This document shows, one piece after another, positions 20,680 to 31,473 of a stretch of DNA of 64,000 nucleotides. Each line of letters starts with the position of its first letter. Position 1 is the first letter of the stretch. The stretch is taken from contig WELA01009535.1 in the NCBI GenBank assembly GCA_009602735.1, positions 839,583 to 903,582 of the forward strand. Direction: 5' to 3'. Made by a program: the position numbers and the translations under genes. The DNA is from Mesotaenium endlicherianum (taxonomy: Eukaryota; Streptophyta; Zygnematophyceae; Zygnematales; Mesotaeniaceae). The notes under the pieces are model-generated. The model saw nothing but the letters and a program-made list of their open reading frames with translations. It had not been told where the DNA came from and did no database searches.

Positions 20680-23023
20680 TGATCCTGCGCCGTCTTCAGG
20701 TAAGCAAGGCATGCATAACCCTCGCACGAGAGGACGCCCCACGGCTACGACGAACGCCGCGCTGACCCCCGGGGAGGACATCTTCAACTACAACAATCTC
20801 AACGATGCGCTAGCTGCGTCCGAGGCGGAGAACGCGCGACTCCGCGTCCTATTCGCCGCCGACAGCTTCGACGCCTGCGGAGCCTTGAACGCGCACGCAC
20901 TCCCGGCCGACGCTGTGGCATTGACATCTGGCGACAACGCAGCACGTGCACGCACGCCCAATGCCGACATCTGGCAGTCCTTGAGCCGGACACATGCCGC
21001 AGCAGCAGCGTTGCAATCATGCGCACGTCCGCATTACGACAGAGCGCCTATGACGACAGCTACGGCTACAACGGATGTCGCGCTAACCCTTGGGGCCGAC
21101 TATTGCAGCTTCGACGACATTAGCGATGCGCTCGTGGAGGTCAACGCCGAGATCGCGCGTCTACGAGGCCTCTCAATCGCCGACAGCTATGATGCGTGCG
21201 CAGTTCATGCACGATCCTTTGACCAACGCTACGGGGTTAACATCCGGCGGTGGCGCAACTCTTGCGTGCACCCCCAGCGCCGACATTAGGCAGCCAAAGT
21301 GCCTACCAAGTTGCGTAGCAACAGCGCTGCAACCACGCGCACGTCCGCATGACGACGAAGCGCCTACGACGATAGCTGCAGGCGCCGACGGCGATGCGTC
21401 TACAGTCCCAACGCACCTCGCACTGACACCTCTCAGCTGCAAGAGGGTATGCGCTTACGTGCTCACAGATGGCAAGCCCCAGACAAAGCGCTCACGACGA
21501 GGGCTGCATACGCCGACAGTGACGCGTTTGCAGATCCAACGTGCCCGGCTTTGACACCTGTCAGCAGCAACAGGGCGGGCCTCGACAAGCTGACAGGTGG
21601 CAGACCCTCGGCCTGTGCAGTCCTGGCAGCCCACGCTGCACACGGCCCCGCTGACGGGTCAACGCAGCCGCCTCGCGCACGTCTGCACAACGACGGAGCG
21701 CCCATGACAAAGGCCGCAGGCACCGACATCGACGCCTCTGCAGGCCCGCCTCGCCCCGCGCTGACACCTATCAGCAACGACACGGCGAGTACCAACAGGT
21801 TGATCGGTGGCAGGCCCAAGGCCTGTGTAATCTTGGCAGTCGACGATGCGAGCGTACCCATCGACGGGTCCCCACAACAGCCAGCGCAGCCCGCAAAGAC
21901 GCCGAAACACGCGCCCTTTGCGTTTGCTGCCCTGATGGAGCCAGCAGGGCTGCGCATCGCATGTGGAGTGACAGGTGATGCCCTGATGCGGACCCGCCAG
22001 TCGGTCATTCCGTCTGCAACTTCAGCAGCCGTGCGAGTTACGGCCGCGCGGACGTGCCCAGTGTTGCGCATGAGCACGCAGCCACTGGACAGCCGCCCGC
22101 TGCTGGTTGCTGCTAGCAGCAGGTCCCAGCAGCCGCCGCCACGTATCGCGCACACGCTGGCCAAAGCGCCGATCTTTGGCAGTGGCATGGCCAGGCGCAC
22201 ACGCCCATCTATACCGACGCAACAAATTGCTCAACGCACGTTCGGCAGCAGCGCAGTCGACACAACTTCGACACCAGCTGCGCACAGCAGCTGCGCACAT
22301 GGCGCAACACCGGCAGCCAACAACGCGGACGGCTCCTACGTTGCCACGCGCCCTACCACAGCATCTCCGGCCTGGCATAGGTCTGGGACAAACCTGCCGC
22401 AGATCTGGCAGAAGTCTGGCAGAGGTTCAGGCCAAGTTGGGAGTAGGCTAGGCACAGGCCTGGCAAAGGTTCGACACAGCTCCGGCTCGCACCTGATTGC
22501 AGCCGCCGCGACTACGCCCTCTTGTCGCTCCACGCACGCCTCGACCACCTTCGTCTGCCACGCACGCACGCTGCCACTTGGCAAGAGCTCAACAGCCGCC
22601 AGGGCACCACGCAAGCGTATGCTGCTGGCAGCAGCCGGTCGGCCAGCAGCCTCACACAAGAGAAATGGGCCTGACCAGGGACGCCGCACAGAGGAGGCAC
22701 CACGTCTTCCACGTTCCTTCCGCGTGCTCAAGCCGCTGCCAGCGCCTGTTGCTCTCGCGCCTCACGCGCTTGCCTCGCCTATGACGACGGTGCAGCTCAG
22801 CATTGAACTCCCTGGCCTTGCACCGTATGCCAGCGGTCTCCTTCGCAGACCTCGGAGTAACGCTGGAGGCGACGAGGCAGGCAGCTCAGCTGCTGCCGCA
22901 GCCGCGGTGCTTTCTGCACCCGCGCGAGCTGCGCATGAGCGCAGGATGATAAGCAGTCCTAACGACGCCTTTTTGGATAATGCGCAGGGGATCGTGCTCG
23001 TCAACACTCAAGCCCCGCAGTAG
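20574..23023 (+). pseudogene. Repeat-rich region between gag and protease, several frames
   Basis: After the second zinc knuckle the open frame moves: 20636-21289, 21090-21554, then 21449-23023. The region is strongly GC-rich. It carries internal repeats of about 320 bp (ADSFDACGAL and ADSYDACAVH modules near 20860 and 21180) and shorter modules (PALTPVSSNR / PALTPISNDT, GGRPSACAVLA / GGRPKACVILA near 21550-21830). The predicted protein is rich in A, P, R and T with no recognised domain. Frames shift by -1 twice between 20577 and 20700, by mutation or programmed shifting. A TAG at 23024-23026 is the only stop before the protease. Confidence 0.55.
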
Positions 23024-23026
23024 ATC

Positions 23027-23494
23027 ATGTTTGACACGGGCGCGCAGCCGGTCCTCATTAGCCTCAGCTACTTCCGACGGCTGGGCCTCTCTTCGAACGA
23101 CTTGGAGGATTCGCCGACGCGGATCAACATGGCAGCTGGCACCTCCAAGTTCGTGACCGGGCGCACACGACTGGCGCTTCGCTTCACATTCAAGCCAGGG
23201 ACAGCGGACGAGACAATCATTCATTGGCACGCCCTTGTGACTAGCTCTGAGACCTTTGACGTCCTCTTGGGACAAGAGGTGCTCTTTCCTATTGACGCCG
23301 CGGTTGACAGCTGGACCGAGCGCGTCCAGTATCGGCCCGACCGGCGTTTAGGAGGAACTCGCACGGCTTCTTTGCCGCTCGACATCGTGGACCGATGTCC
23401 GGCCATGATCGCTCTCTACGGCTTCCACGTCGGCTGCCCAAACCTACAACTGGCGCACGTGTCAACTGAGACTGGTTCTGTCGCAAGTGCTTAG
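23027..23494 (+). CDS. Retroviral-type aspartic protease of family C
   Basis: FDTGAQPVLIS contains the catalytic DTG/A motif; the second half has FDVLLGQEVLFPIDAAVD, matching the conserved GxD/E region of retropepsins. Retropepsins cut gag polyproteins and act as dimers. The ORF begins directly after an in-frame TAG (23024-23026) that separates it from the upstream 21449-23023 frame, so readthrough or a single substitution would fuse the two. It ends at TAG 23492-23494, 42 bp before the G-rich tract. No RT follows. Confidence 0.85.
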   Translation: MFDTGAQPVLISLSYFRRLGLSSNDLEDSPTRINMAAGTSKFVTGRTRLALRFTFKPGTADETIIHWHALVTSSETFDVLLGQEVLFPIDAAVDSWTERVQYRPDRRLGGTRTASLPLDIVDRCPAMIALYGFHVGCPNLQLAHVSTETGSVASA

Positions 23495-23527
23495 CGTTAG
23501 CACTAGGCAGCAACAGCTCATCAGCTG

Positions 23528-23549
23528 GAGGCTGAGAGCTGGGGGGGGG
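23528..23549 (+). promoter_or_regulatory. Polypurine tract of family C
   Basis: GGAGGCTGAGAGCT followed by nine G residues ends exactly where B1 (GATAAAAACACCC) starts. The position is the same as in family B: before B1, not before the TGTC of A2. Confidence 0.7.
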
Positions 23550-23685
23550 ATAAAAACACCCAACACTTGCCTCCCTTTTTGGCTATAAAGCCACATGTAT
23601 TGTAGACTTCATTGCAGCAAAGCCTGCTTGCTTATTATGCATTGCTTATGTCGATAGTACGCACCCGACCTCCTAGCGCACGACA
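23549..23685 (+). repeat. Family C terminal segment B1 (137 bp)
   Basis: It runs from GATAAAAACACCC to GCGCACGACA and contains GGCTATAAAGCCAC, a TATA-like box in a palindrome. The copy at 24787-24923 has the same length and about three differences. GC (23686-23687) and TGTC follow. Confidence 0.9.
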
Positions 23686-23687
23686 GC

Positions 23688-24786
23688 TGTCATGATTTAA
23701 TGAGTCGAAGTTGTTGCATGTACCCGAGCTACAAGCGTGTGAGCGATCAACCTCGAACGGGCATTTGCCTCTTTGCATTTGTGTGATTTAGTTAATTAAG
23801 TTGCAATGCTCGCATGCCTAGGGTATAGATGCCACGTGACAAGTCAACACTTGTCACGTGCGCCAGACCTACTAAACGCACCAGAGGTGCAGGCCAAATA
23901 CGCCGTCCAAAACTGGACGGTGGCACTTGACTTTGTATTCGTAGCTACTACACGCCGCAGGGACCCAAGCGACAGCCCGAAGCAAAGGCAACAAGAGTCG
24001 AGGGGGCCACGTGGAGCCACCGGAAGGTGGCGGGCTTCTGCGCTTGGCCCAGGCTCACACGACAGCCAGCCCGAACACTTAATTGTGCTCGGCGCCAAGC
24101 GACGGGAGCCACCGAGGCCACGTGGCGCCACCGGAAGGTGGCGGGCACCTTCAAGTGGCCCAGGGGCACTTAAATGCCCGTCACTTGGGCCCAGGAACTC
24201 CTAAGCGCCCAACACCCAAGTGGCGAGGCCACCAAGGGCACCCACGGCCACCGACCAACAGCTGCAGCCCGTCGGTTGGCCCATGCGCACCCGACCAAGA
24301 TGTGCTCAGCTGACAGCAACCGTCACAGCCTGCAGGAGTACCACGGCTTAGCGGGCAACCGTCCGGATGCACAAACATAATTGTGCAAGCTTGTCTTACA
24401 AGCTTAGCATGTGCTCAAGTGAGCTCAACCTATCACAAGCATTTAGCATATTCTAGCATCTCGCTTTTGATTGGATTGAGTAGTAACTTTTTAGAAGTCC
24501 CCATTATGCCAGTTGTAAGTCACAGAGATCATCAGTAAAGCTTACAGTTTTATCTCTTGTGTTTTCAGGACCACTTAGTTTTTCTCTTGTGAAGAGCAAG
24601 CCTTGCTGGCTTCAAGTCACTTGAAGAACTTTACGAGTGGTGGCAAAGTCACAGCTTAAACTCCTGCCATAGGACTACTCTTGAAGATCATGATGTGCTT
24701 CCAGTGATCTTTTGGGCCATACTTCATTAGTTGTATTCCTACCAGTTTACAATGTTGAGGTGCTCACTCTGGAGAGTACACACTCC
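23688..24786 (+). repeat. Family C terminal segment A2 (1.1 kb)
   Basis: It is homologous to A1 over its full length, apart from the nested solo LTR and the roughly 150-bp TATA-containing stretch that it lacks. It contains GGAAGGTGGCGGGC repeated about 120 bp apart and an ACTTGTCACGTG-type inverted repeat near its start. Confidence 0.9.
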
Positions 24787-24923
24787 GATAAAAACACCCA
24801 ACACTTGCCTCCCTTTTTGGCTATAAAGCCACATGTATTGTAGACTTTATTGCAGCAAAGCCTGCTTGCTTATTATGCATAGCTTGTGTCGATAGTACGC
24901 ACCCGACCTCCTAGCGCACGACA
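24787..24923 (+). repeat. Family C terminal segment B2 (137 bp)
   Basis: Second copy of 23549-23685, ending at GCACGACA. The target-duplication candidate TAGT follows directly. Confidence 0.9.
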
Positions 24924-26427
24924 TAGTGCTCTCCAAACTCTTGAAGAGCTCGACTCTTATCCCAAATCTTGCTAAGAAGTTAGTATCTTAGAGCCTACGC
25001 CTACTACAGAGCCTGTAGAAAAAGAAGCCATGGCAGCCATGGCTGTTTCACTTTTCAATAAAAAAGAATAGAAAGCGAAAAAGCACCAATGTGAAGGTGA
25101 AAATCGAACCAAACTAAGCACTGTTATTGGCCGGCAACTTCATGTATCTCCGTCGATACTTGTCCGATTGACTTGTCTCTAATTTGCCGGTAGGGTTCAA
25201 GTGTTAACGCTTCTAGGGAGCCTATTTTCATGCACTTTGGTAAAAAAAAATAGATTGTGATTATGGGCTGTAGAAATGACCTAGTTATAGGACTAAACTT
25301 TGATTCCAGAACCAAAGAAAGACCCACCGTAAAGCTAGTGCTAAAGAACTATGCGCGAAACAGAATTTCACAATTTGAACTTAGCAGCTTTGCAGCAGCT
25401 GACGACACGGGCCAACTCAAATGCATGAAAAGAGTAACTTGCATCTAAAGCAAAAAGGAATAAACGCGAGTTGGAAAATGACTCGTTTGTCCACTTACAC
25501 CAACACTAGGCATTGACAAGTAAGACACTGCAGAATGAAGCATGCTCTAAGGTACACTTGCGCAGAGTAGCTATCACTGATGTAAGCTAAGATGGCTATA
25601 ATTTTATCACTAACAATAAGATCTACCTATGGTGGAAAAATAGTAAGCAGAGTATGGTCACCCATCGCAAGCTATACATTGAGGAATAGAAACCCACATA
25701 TATCTGTCAACATAAAACCGGCCACTAAATGCTTAGGGAACATTAGTACTTCTCAAAGTCCTACTTTACATAACCATACGCTCTGAACTGAATCGTACAT
25801 TATCCCAAACTTGAGCGTAAGACATGAGGTTGTTGCTTATGTAAGCGCCCAATGTTCCCATATTGCAAGTTTTTTTTTTGTCTACCTTCTTGGTTGGGCT
25901 TTGGCTGTATACTAGCTGACCTCTTCTGAGGTTACGACTTTCGATGATTGTATCGTCTTCTAACATGTCCTTGGGTCCAGCTGAGCTTGCCGATGAGCTG
26001 GAGAATGAAGGAGTGTGAGAAGGTAAGCTAAGAATTAGGCACGTACAAATGCTTACTTGTCAATGGACGCCCCAAGAGAAGCACATATCTGCCGAACTGA
26101 GACAAAAAAGGAAATGGCACATCGCTATCTCACAATGCCCTCTACAAGCTAGGAATTTGGTGCTATATGGTTTAGTGTCATTCATCTAGCGAACATAATT
26201 TCACTTGCTGCCAGAGCTCGTCACAAACTGGCTCTTGGCAAACTGCCAATACAACAAAGCCCTCGTACATGCAGTCAAGAGGGCGTGTCCTACAAACAGG
26301 AGCCATTTATGTACATACATATTTGGCAAGGACGCCACTTGACGGCAACATAAACCTCAGATCAAAACAGGCATAGGCATATTCCATGTAATAGACTCTG
26401 AAGCCTAAGGGTTGTATTCACGAGTCA
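24924..26427. other. No gene seen
   Basis: Moderately AT-rich unique-looking sequence. The short ORFs (60-70 codons) have no domain character or splice-supported partners. It ends at the DsbA-like gene on the minus strand. Confidence 0.5.
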
Positions 26428-28666
26428 CTAGTAGGAGTGAGCCCCAAAGACAGGAATATTGCTTTGCTCTTCGGCTTTGCTGGCTGCCTCAGCAGCGTAG
26501 ACAAGTGGATCAAGAAGCTTTTGCCACCTGGCAACTGTCCAAGTGTCGTCGGCTCCTAGCACAGTGACGCCATTCACCAGATATGTTGGCGTTGCCACCA
26601 CGCCCCTGTGGCAGCCATACTGCACATCTCCAACCACACAAGCTCTGACAGTTAGGCCCCAGCCATCAAAAAAGTTAACAGTTAACCAACTATCACTGAA
26701 GGCATCAATCTCAAAATGTCACTAGTAATCACCCCGCTCGGTGCAGGACCCAACTTTGTCAAAAACAATGTAGTAGCCCGCCTTCACGCGCAGGATACTC
26801 CTTGCACATCACTACATGAGGCGGGTTCAAGGGGCAGAACACCTCCAGCCGAACCCTGTACTTGCGCCAGACTTGGTCTGGTATCACACCTTAAGCCGTC
26901 TGTGTCATGTCTAACTGTGCAGCTCCACATAGGTTGATCATGGGGCATAGCCACCAGTCTGAGGCTGCAGCCCTCGTGTGGCCAAGCCCAAGTGATAGTT
27001 TCAGAGTCCCTCTCGGCGCACACACGCAGACACACGCAAGCACCCACGCTTTTTGCTAGGTGGACTGCATACATGAATTAATCTCTTTTTCTTTGTGCAC
27101 GCGCTAAACCATCAGGTTGCCAACATCTTCTCTGAAGTCAAGAACGCATGGAAGACGCTTCTGTCAAGCCACAACCAGGGCACAGAGGAAAAGGAAAAGA
27201 CGGGGGGGGAAGGGGGGGTTAAGTAAAGAGACCTTGAAAGACGTCCGTGTCAGAGAGTCTGTTCTAGGGTCTGAGTAGCCCTTCAAGAAGGCAGCCTTGT
27301 CGAGGCCCAACTTTGTCGCCAGTTTGGAAAACAGCACCAGGATGTCCTTGGGCGCTATGAGTTCCGTCGCATCTCCAGAGAATTGGTCCTGCACGCACAA
27401 TAAGAGCAACAGAGAGGTGTACATGCCTTGCAGATTTGTTGCTGCACGCACACTGCTTAAAGCTGATAGTGTTTTGGGACTGCGTAATTCATACATGCAT
27501 ACATTGAACGTACACGTGTGTTACAAACAATATGCTGTCAAAAGCTCTTCAGAAGTGCATATGGCTCTGCATTACGAGCTAATGTTGGTCAGAAGAAGCA
27601 CAACTTTATAGCAGCGTATTAATGCATCCACAATTGCTATTGGATAAAAGTTACAGGATTATAACACGAGCACAGTTTTCTCCTAATACAAAATAGAAAA
27701 ACAATTTGGAAAGCTGCCCTTCTGACAGACAATTGGCCACAAAGTGTATGGCAGGTCTCAATTTTCTCGAAGTTCCAACTACTTAACAGGAATTTTCGAC
27801 AGATATGTGGCACACAAAGTGTATTGCTGCTCTCCTTTTTTGAAAGGTCAATTTCTTCGCAAGAAATGAAGGAAATGAAACACAATATTCACCTGAAATT
27901 TATACACCAGCTCAAGCCATGGATAAGCCAAGGATGCGTTGAGCAAAGCTGCAATATGCATGCCTCTGGCAGCAAAGAAAGCATTATGATGGAAGCTGCA
28001 CGACAAATACATGCCACCAAAACAGTACGTGACATGAGAGCATGGCAAGTACCTAGCTTGTACCAGGTCAGTAATGCATAACGTGCTTATGCAAAAAGGC
28101 ACCACTGTCCTGACCAGTGCACCAGCTGGCATGCGAGGTTGATCTAAGTCACATTGCTGCCGACACACGTGCAGTCTGATAGAGAGCCCTACTAGTTGTC
28201 TTGAGCATTGGTGCGCACTTAAGTAGAAATCAATAGAAAGCAGCATCATATAGCTATTCAAATGCTGCACCTATTTACCGTTTACTTACTCCGTACTTGT
28301 AAGTGCGTGTGCCAATGCACTCAGCCTTTCAGTTGTCAGGTGGCATTCAGAATATTAAGTAGTCAGGGTAACCGTAGACATTCATTTGGAAGCATACACT
28401 CACGGAGCAGGGAACGGATGGACAATAACTTGAACTTTGTCCTGAGAATAGACGGCGGAGACATTCTTCAGAATAGGCCAACCGTCCTTACATCCTGGAC
28501 ACAGTAGGTCATAAAACGCTTCGATAACGATTGGTCGAGTAGATTTTGGTCCACTTAATGCAAACCCGTCATACCGTGCAGGTATTGCAAACTGGCTACT
28601 AACCACCGCAGACAGGCACAAAGCCATGAGTGCCGTGAAGGAACTTTTCACAGGTGCTAAAGTCAT
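26428..28666 (-). CDS. Plant DsbA-like thioredoxin-fold protein, secreted (4 exons, 237 aa)
   Basis: Exons 28666-28404, 27995-27893, 27388-27233 and 26619-26428 all have GT-AG borders and sum to 714 nt in frame. The N-terminus (ALMALCLSAVVSS) is a signal peptide, so the protein should enter the secretory pathway. IEAFYDLLCPGCKDGWPILK contains a CPGC redox pair at the thioredoxin-fold position; exon 2 reads FHHNAFFAARGMHIAALLNA and exon 4 has RGVVATPTYLVNG, whose TP is the cis-proline site. From memory it resembles a plant 'thioredoxin superfamily' group of about 230 aa (Arabidopsis At1g76020/At1g20225 type), many of which lack the second cysteine. Likely role: disulfide exchange in the ER or outside the cell. 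It is divergent from the thioredoxin gene at 29581. Confidence 0.85.
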
Positions 28667-29580
28667 TGTTCTCAGCTATTGTTACAGACTAAAATTATCG
28701 CACAGTCACAGGCTTCAATCTCATAAACCAATTGGTAAACGCTGGGACGCGTACTTGCTACTCGATGAGCTCCTTCTTAGCTACGGGCATGAAAGTTCAA
28801 AGTAGTATCTGTGAGTTTCTCGCACACGCCATCCTCGTCATTGCTGCGTACATGTTACAGCGTGTAGTAATAAGCCAGTGCAAGCCAGTTTCTACTTCCA
28901 AACATACTATCGCAATTTGCATATGGTGTTCAATTCTTCGTCCTGATGCAATGCACTCTCCTCAAGTCGCCTGCACGAGTCGATTGTCGCACCTCGTCTC
29001 TCTCTTCAGAGTTGACGGTATTGGGCGTCATGTATGTTGTAACATTTTCATTTTAATTAAGTGGATTGAAAGTAGCTTCTGACATGACGCGCATTGTCAG
29101 CTCAGCTGGTTGACGGCAGTTGACAAGATATATAAGCCAATTATGAGCTATTTTTCTTGGATAGAATACAATAGAATGGAATAGAGTGTAACAAAGTGGA
29201 GTGAAGACTGGGCAATTTTGCGAAAAGTTGAGATTAGCCTGGAGAAAAGTCAAAGCGTTATGTTCTTTGGGTTAGACGCCATGTCACCTCCAAGCACGGT
29301 GCCCTAGCTTTTCTGGCACAGCTCTGCATGACCTCCTCTGGCCTGCTCTGGCTCCGAAGGTATTGCTTCCAAATGCTTCACGTGCACTTCACGCAAGCTA
29401 GTGATCACGCCAACCAAACGCCCATTTGAGTCATCAATTATGCCATCATGTTGCATCAGGTGACATTCTACTCTAGGTTGGCTTTTCCTTGGTTCCCGTA
29501 CTTCTCAGGTTCTTCCTTTGCACGTCTTTACCTTGCTTGCATTCGTGTACTGTTGAAAGCAGCGTGATACTTGAAAGCCA
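28667..29580. other. Intergenic region between two divergent thioredoxin-fold genes
   Basis: 914 bp separating two start codons that face away from each other, so it must contain both promoters. Around 29157-29187 a run of AGAAT/GGAATA pentamer-like repeats occurs. No ORF is supported. Confidence 0.5.
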
Positions 29581-30880
29581 ATGCATACAGACGACACAAG
29601 CGTGAGAAATATCGAGACACGAGAAGAGCTAACTGCTCTTCTTGACAAGCACGCGTTCGTTGTCCTCAACTTTGGTGCTCCTTGGTATTACTTATACTCA
29701 TTTATCTCTGGTCCACTTACGACAGAGGTCCCTTGCACGTGGACGTAATAAGTTAGTCCCGCACATTTCATGGTGCACAGAGTGTATGTTCCATTCTTTC
29801 TGTAAGTCTTAGCTGGAGAAGAAGAAAGAGCATGCTGGGTAAAGAGCCTCAAGATTTTCAGGATATGGTTATTTGTCCAATTATAGAGAAAACTTGCTTC
29901 GTACTTAATGTGGTTCTGCATCAATATATACACTGTCTAGCCACTTTGTATCATAGTGTCCTTGATTGCGTCTCAGTCTGCGTCTCTCTTTGCATCCAGC
30001 CGCCATCAGAAGAGGACATGTCTCGCCTCACTGTCATTGTTACTTACAGGCACACATATTGCTATGTTAATTCCAACATACCCACTTCAAAGAAACACGT
30101 CATGTCAGCTAATGACCTGGCTGTCTCCCCCACTCACGATTGCATTGCACTCGCAGGTGCCACCCTTGTCATCGATTTGCGCCAGTTTATGAGGGCTTCT
30201 GCAAAGAGTTCCCTCAAGTCGCCTTTGCCAAGCTTAATGTTGAACAGTCTGAGGTGAACATTTGCAGATCACATCTGATTATACTTTGGTCAAATTTATA
30301 CTTGTTCAACATTGCAGTAAGTTGTAGTGCAAGCTCCTTGATTCAACTGTATTTGCACACATATACATTCATTTTCGATCCCTTCTGTATTGTGATCGAT
30401 ATTTGAATCGTACGTTGGTGCTCTTCTCAAACCCTTGCTCTCCGCTTTCTTGTTTCCTTCATGGAAATGCTGCATTCAGCCATGCCTCAGGTCGTGATAA
30501 GCTGAGGATTCTACTTGTGAGAACTGTGTAAGAATAGATGGTAGAGTATCTTCAATACGTCCGTGTTTATTGTCAGAGGTGAATTTCTGTGCCAATAATA
30601 CATAAATATGTGCATTTATACATGTGTATACATAAAGACGCTGGCACAAATACCTGTTCGCAGTGTGTATTTAACCATATACATTCTCAAATGTGACCTC
30701 GTTGTGCAGGATATAGCCGACAAGTATCAGATCTTTGAGCTTCCGGGGTTCGTGCTTCTCAGAGACAAGCGTGTTGTCTCCATCTTGTCCGGCCTGTCTC
30801 ACAAGCGGCCAGCAAGGCGTCTTTCACTAGCCATCCGCAGGGACCTTCTACAGCTTCCATCCCAACCAGCGCACAACTGA
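29581..30880 (+). CDS. Thioredoxin-like protein with WCHPC active site (3 exons, 123 aa)
   Basis: Exons 29581-29684, 30157-30253 and 30710-30880 have GT-AG borders, sum to 372 nt and stay in phase. The tryptophan codon of the active site is split by intron 1 (TG|G), giving FGAPW-CHPCHRF: a WCHPC redox site instead of the usual WCGPC. FPQVAFAKLNVEQSEDIADKYQIFELPGFVLLRDKRVV is the second half of the fold (cis-Pro in LPGF), quoted here as FAKLNVEQ and IFELPGFVLL. There is no targeting peptide, so it is probably cytosolic or nuclear. The C-terminus (RPARRLSLAIRRDLLQ) is basic and unlike a classical thioredoxin end. The PICOT/GRX3 thioredoxin domain is an alternative relative; no glutaredoxin domain is seen downstream. 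Confidence 0.85.
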
Positions 30881-30899
30881 CAACTGACAACTGACAACA
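30872..30899. repeat. CAACTGA microsatellite
   Basis: Four near-perfect copies of CAACTGA, overlapping the stop codon of the thioredoxin gene (AAC TGA). Copy-number change here would not alter the coding frame. Confidence 0.85.
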
Positions 30900-31473
30900 G
30901 GCACTTGAAGCCTACCCGGAGCCTGCCTCTCAGAGACTCAACTGCTAAGTTGTGAACCTTGAGGTGGGCAATCAACAGCAGCTCTTCCCCTCGCTCAAGA
31001 AGGTACAATCTTGTGCTTACTTTATATGCTCGTCCCGTGGCCTCCTTGTCTTGCTCAGTTACATCACACTAGCTGTCTATAGTGGTTGGGCAGCGGGTGG
31101 TTGGACCCCCAGGACTGCGTTTGCTGCCAGCTGTCACAGATGAGGCCTAGAAGGCATCTGTAAGAGGGACAGGAGTGCGCCAAGTGGCTGAGGGGGAATA
31201 GGTTGCTGCTACTGCATACAGTCTTAGAAGATCAGCAGAAGGGATTTTTGTATACAGGCAAGTTTTGACTTCTACAGTAAGCCAAAGTGGAAGTGTTCAC
31301 CATCCCCAAACTGAGGGAAGAGGCAACGGGGTGGGCGGTCTTGTGTGTGTGCCTGGCTCCCATTGCAGAGCAGGCAAGGCAGCAGAAGCGGAGGCACCTG
31401 TGATTTGCTAAGCACTTCTGCAGCAGTCACATCACACTGGGTAGCTCGTGGACGGAATAAGGGGTAGCTGCCA
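30900..31473. other. No gene seen; 3' region of thioredoxin gene and 5' region of NADAR gene
   Basis: No supported ORF. The segment is more GC-rich toward 31473. Confidence 0.4.

Larger units (their letters stand above)
17050..24923 (+). mobile_element. Family C: non-autonomous gag-protease retroelement with split direct repeat ends
   Basis: Order: A1 repeat (17050-19509, split by a solo LTR), gag (19567-20679), a long repeat-rich ORF region, aspartic protease (23027-23494), G-tract (23541-23549), B1 (23549-23685), A2 (23688-24786), B2 (24787-24923). The outer ends are TGTC and GACA. ATAGT precedes the element (17045-17049) and TAGTG follows it, giving a 4-bp target duplication TAGT, or 5 bp if the terminal A is counted. 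There is no RT, RNase H, integrase or tyrosine recombinase motif, so it would need proteins from another element. Confidence 0.8.

Noticed and set aside
21455-22731. Long minus-strand ORFs in the GC-rich region of family C
   Set aside because: High GC leaves all frames open; the sense frame has the repeats and leads to the protease.
17050-24923. Family C as a classical DIRS/PAT element
   Set aside because: The repeat layout fits, but no tyrosine recombinase, RT or methylase motif is present, there is a retropepsin, and flanks suggest a short target duplication. Kept as an open architecture finding only.
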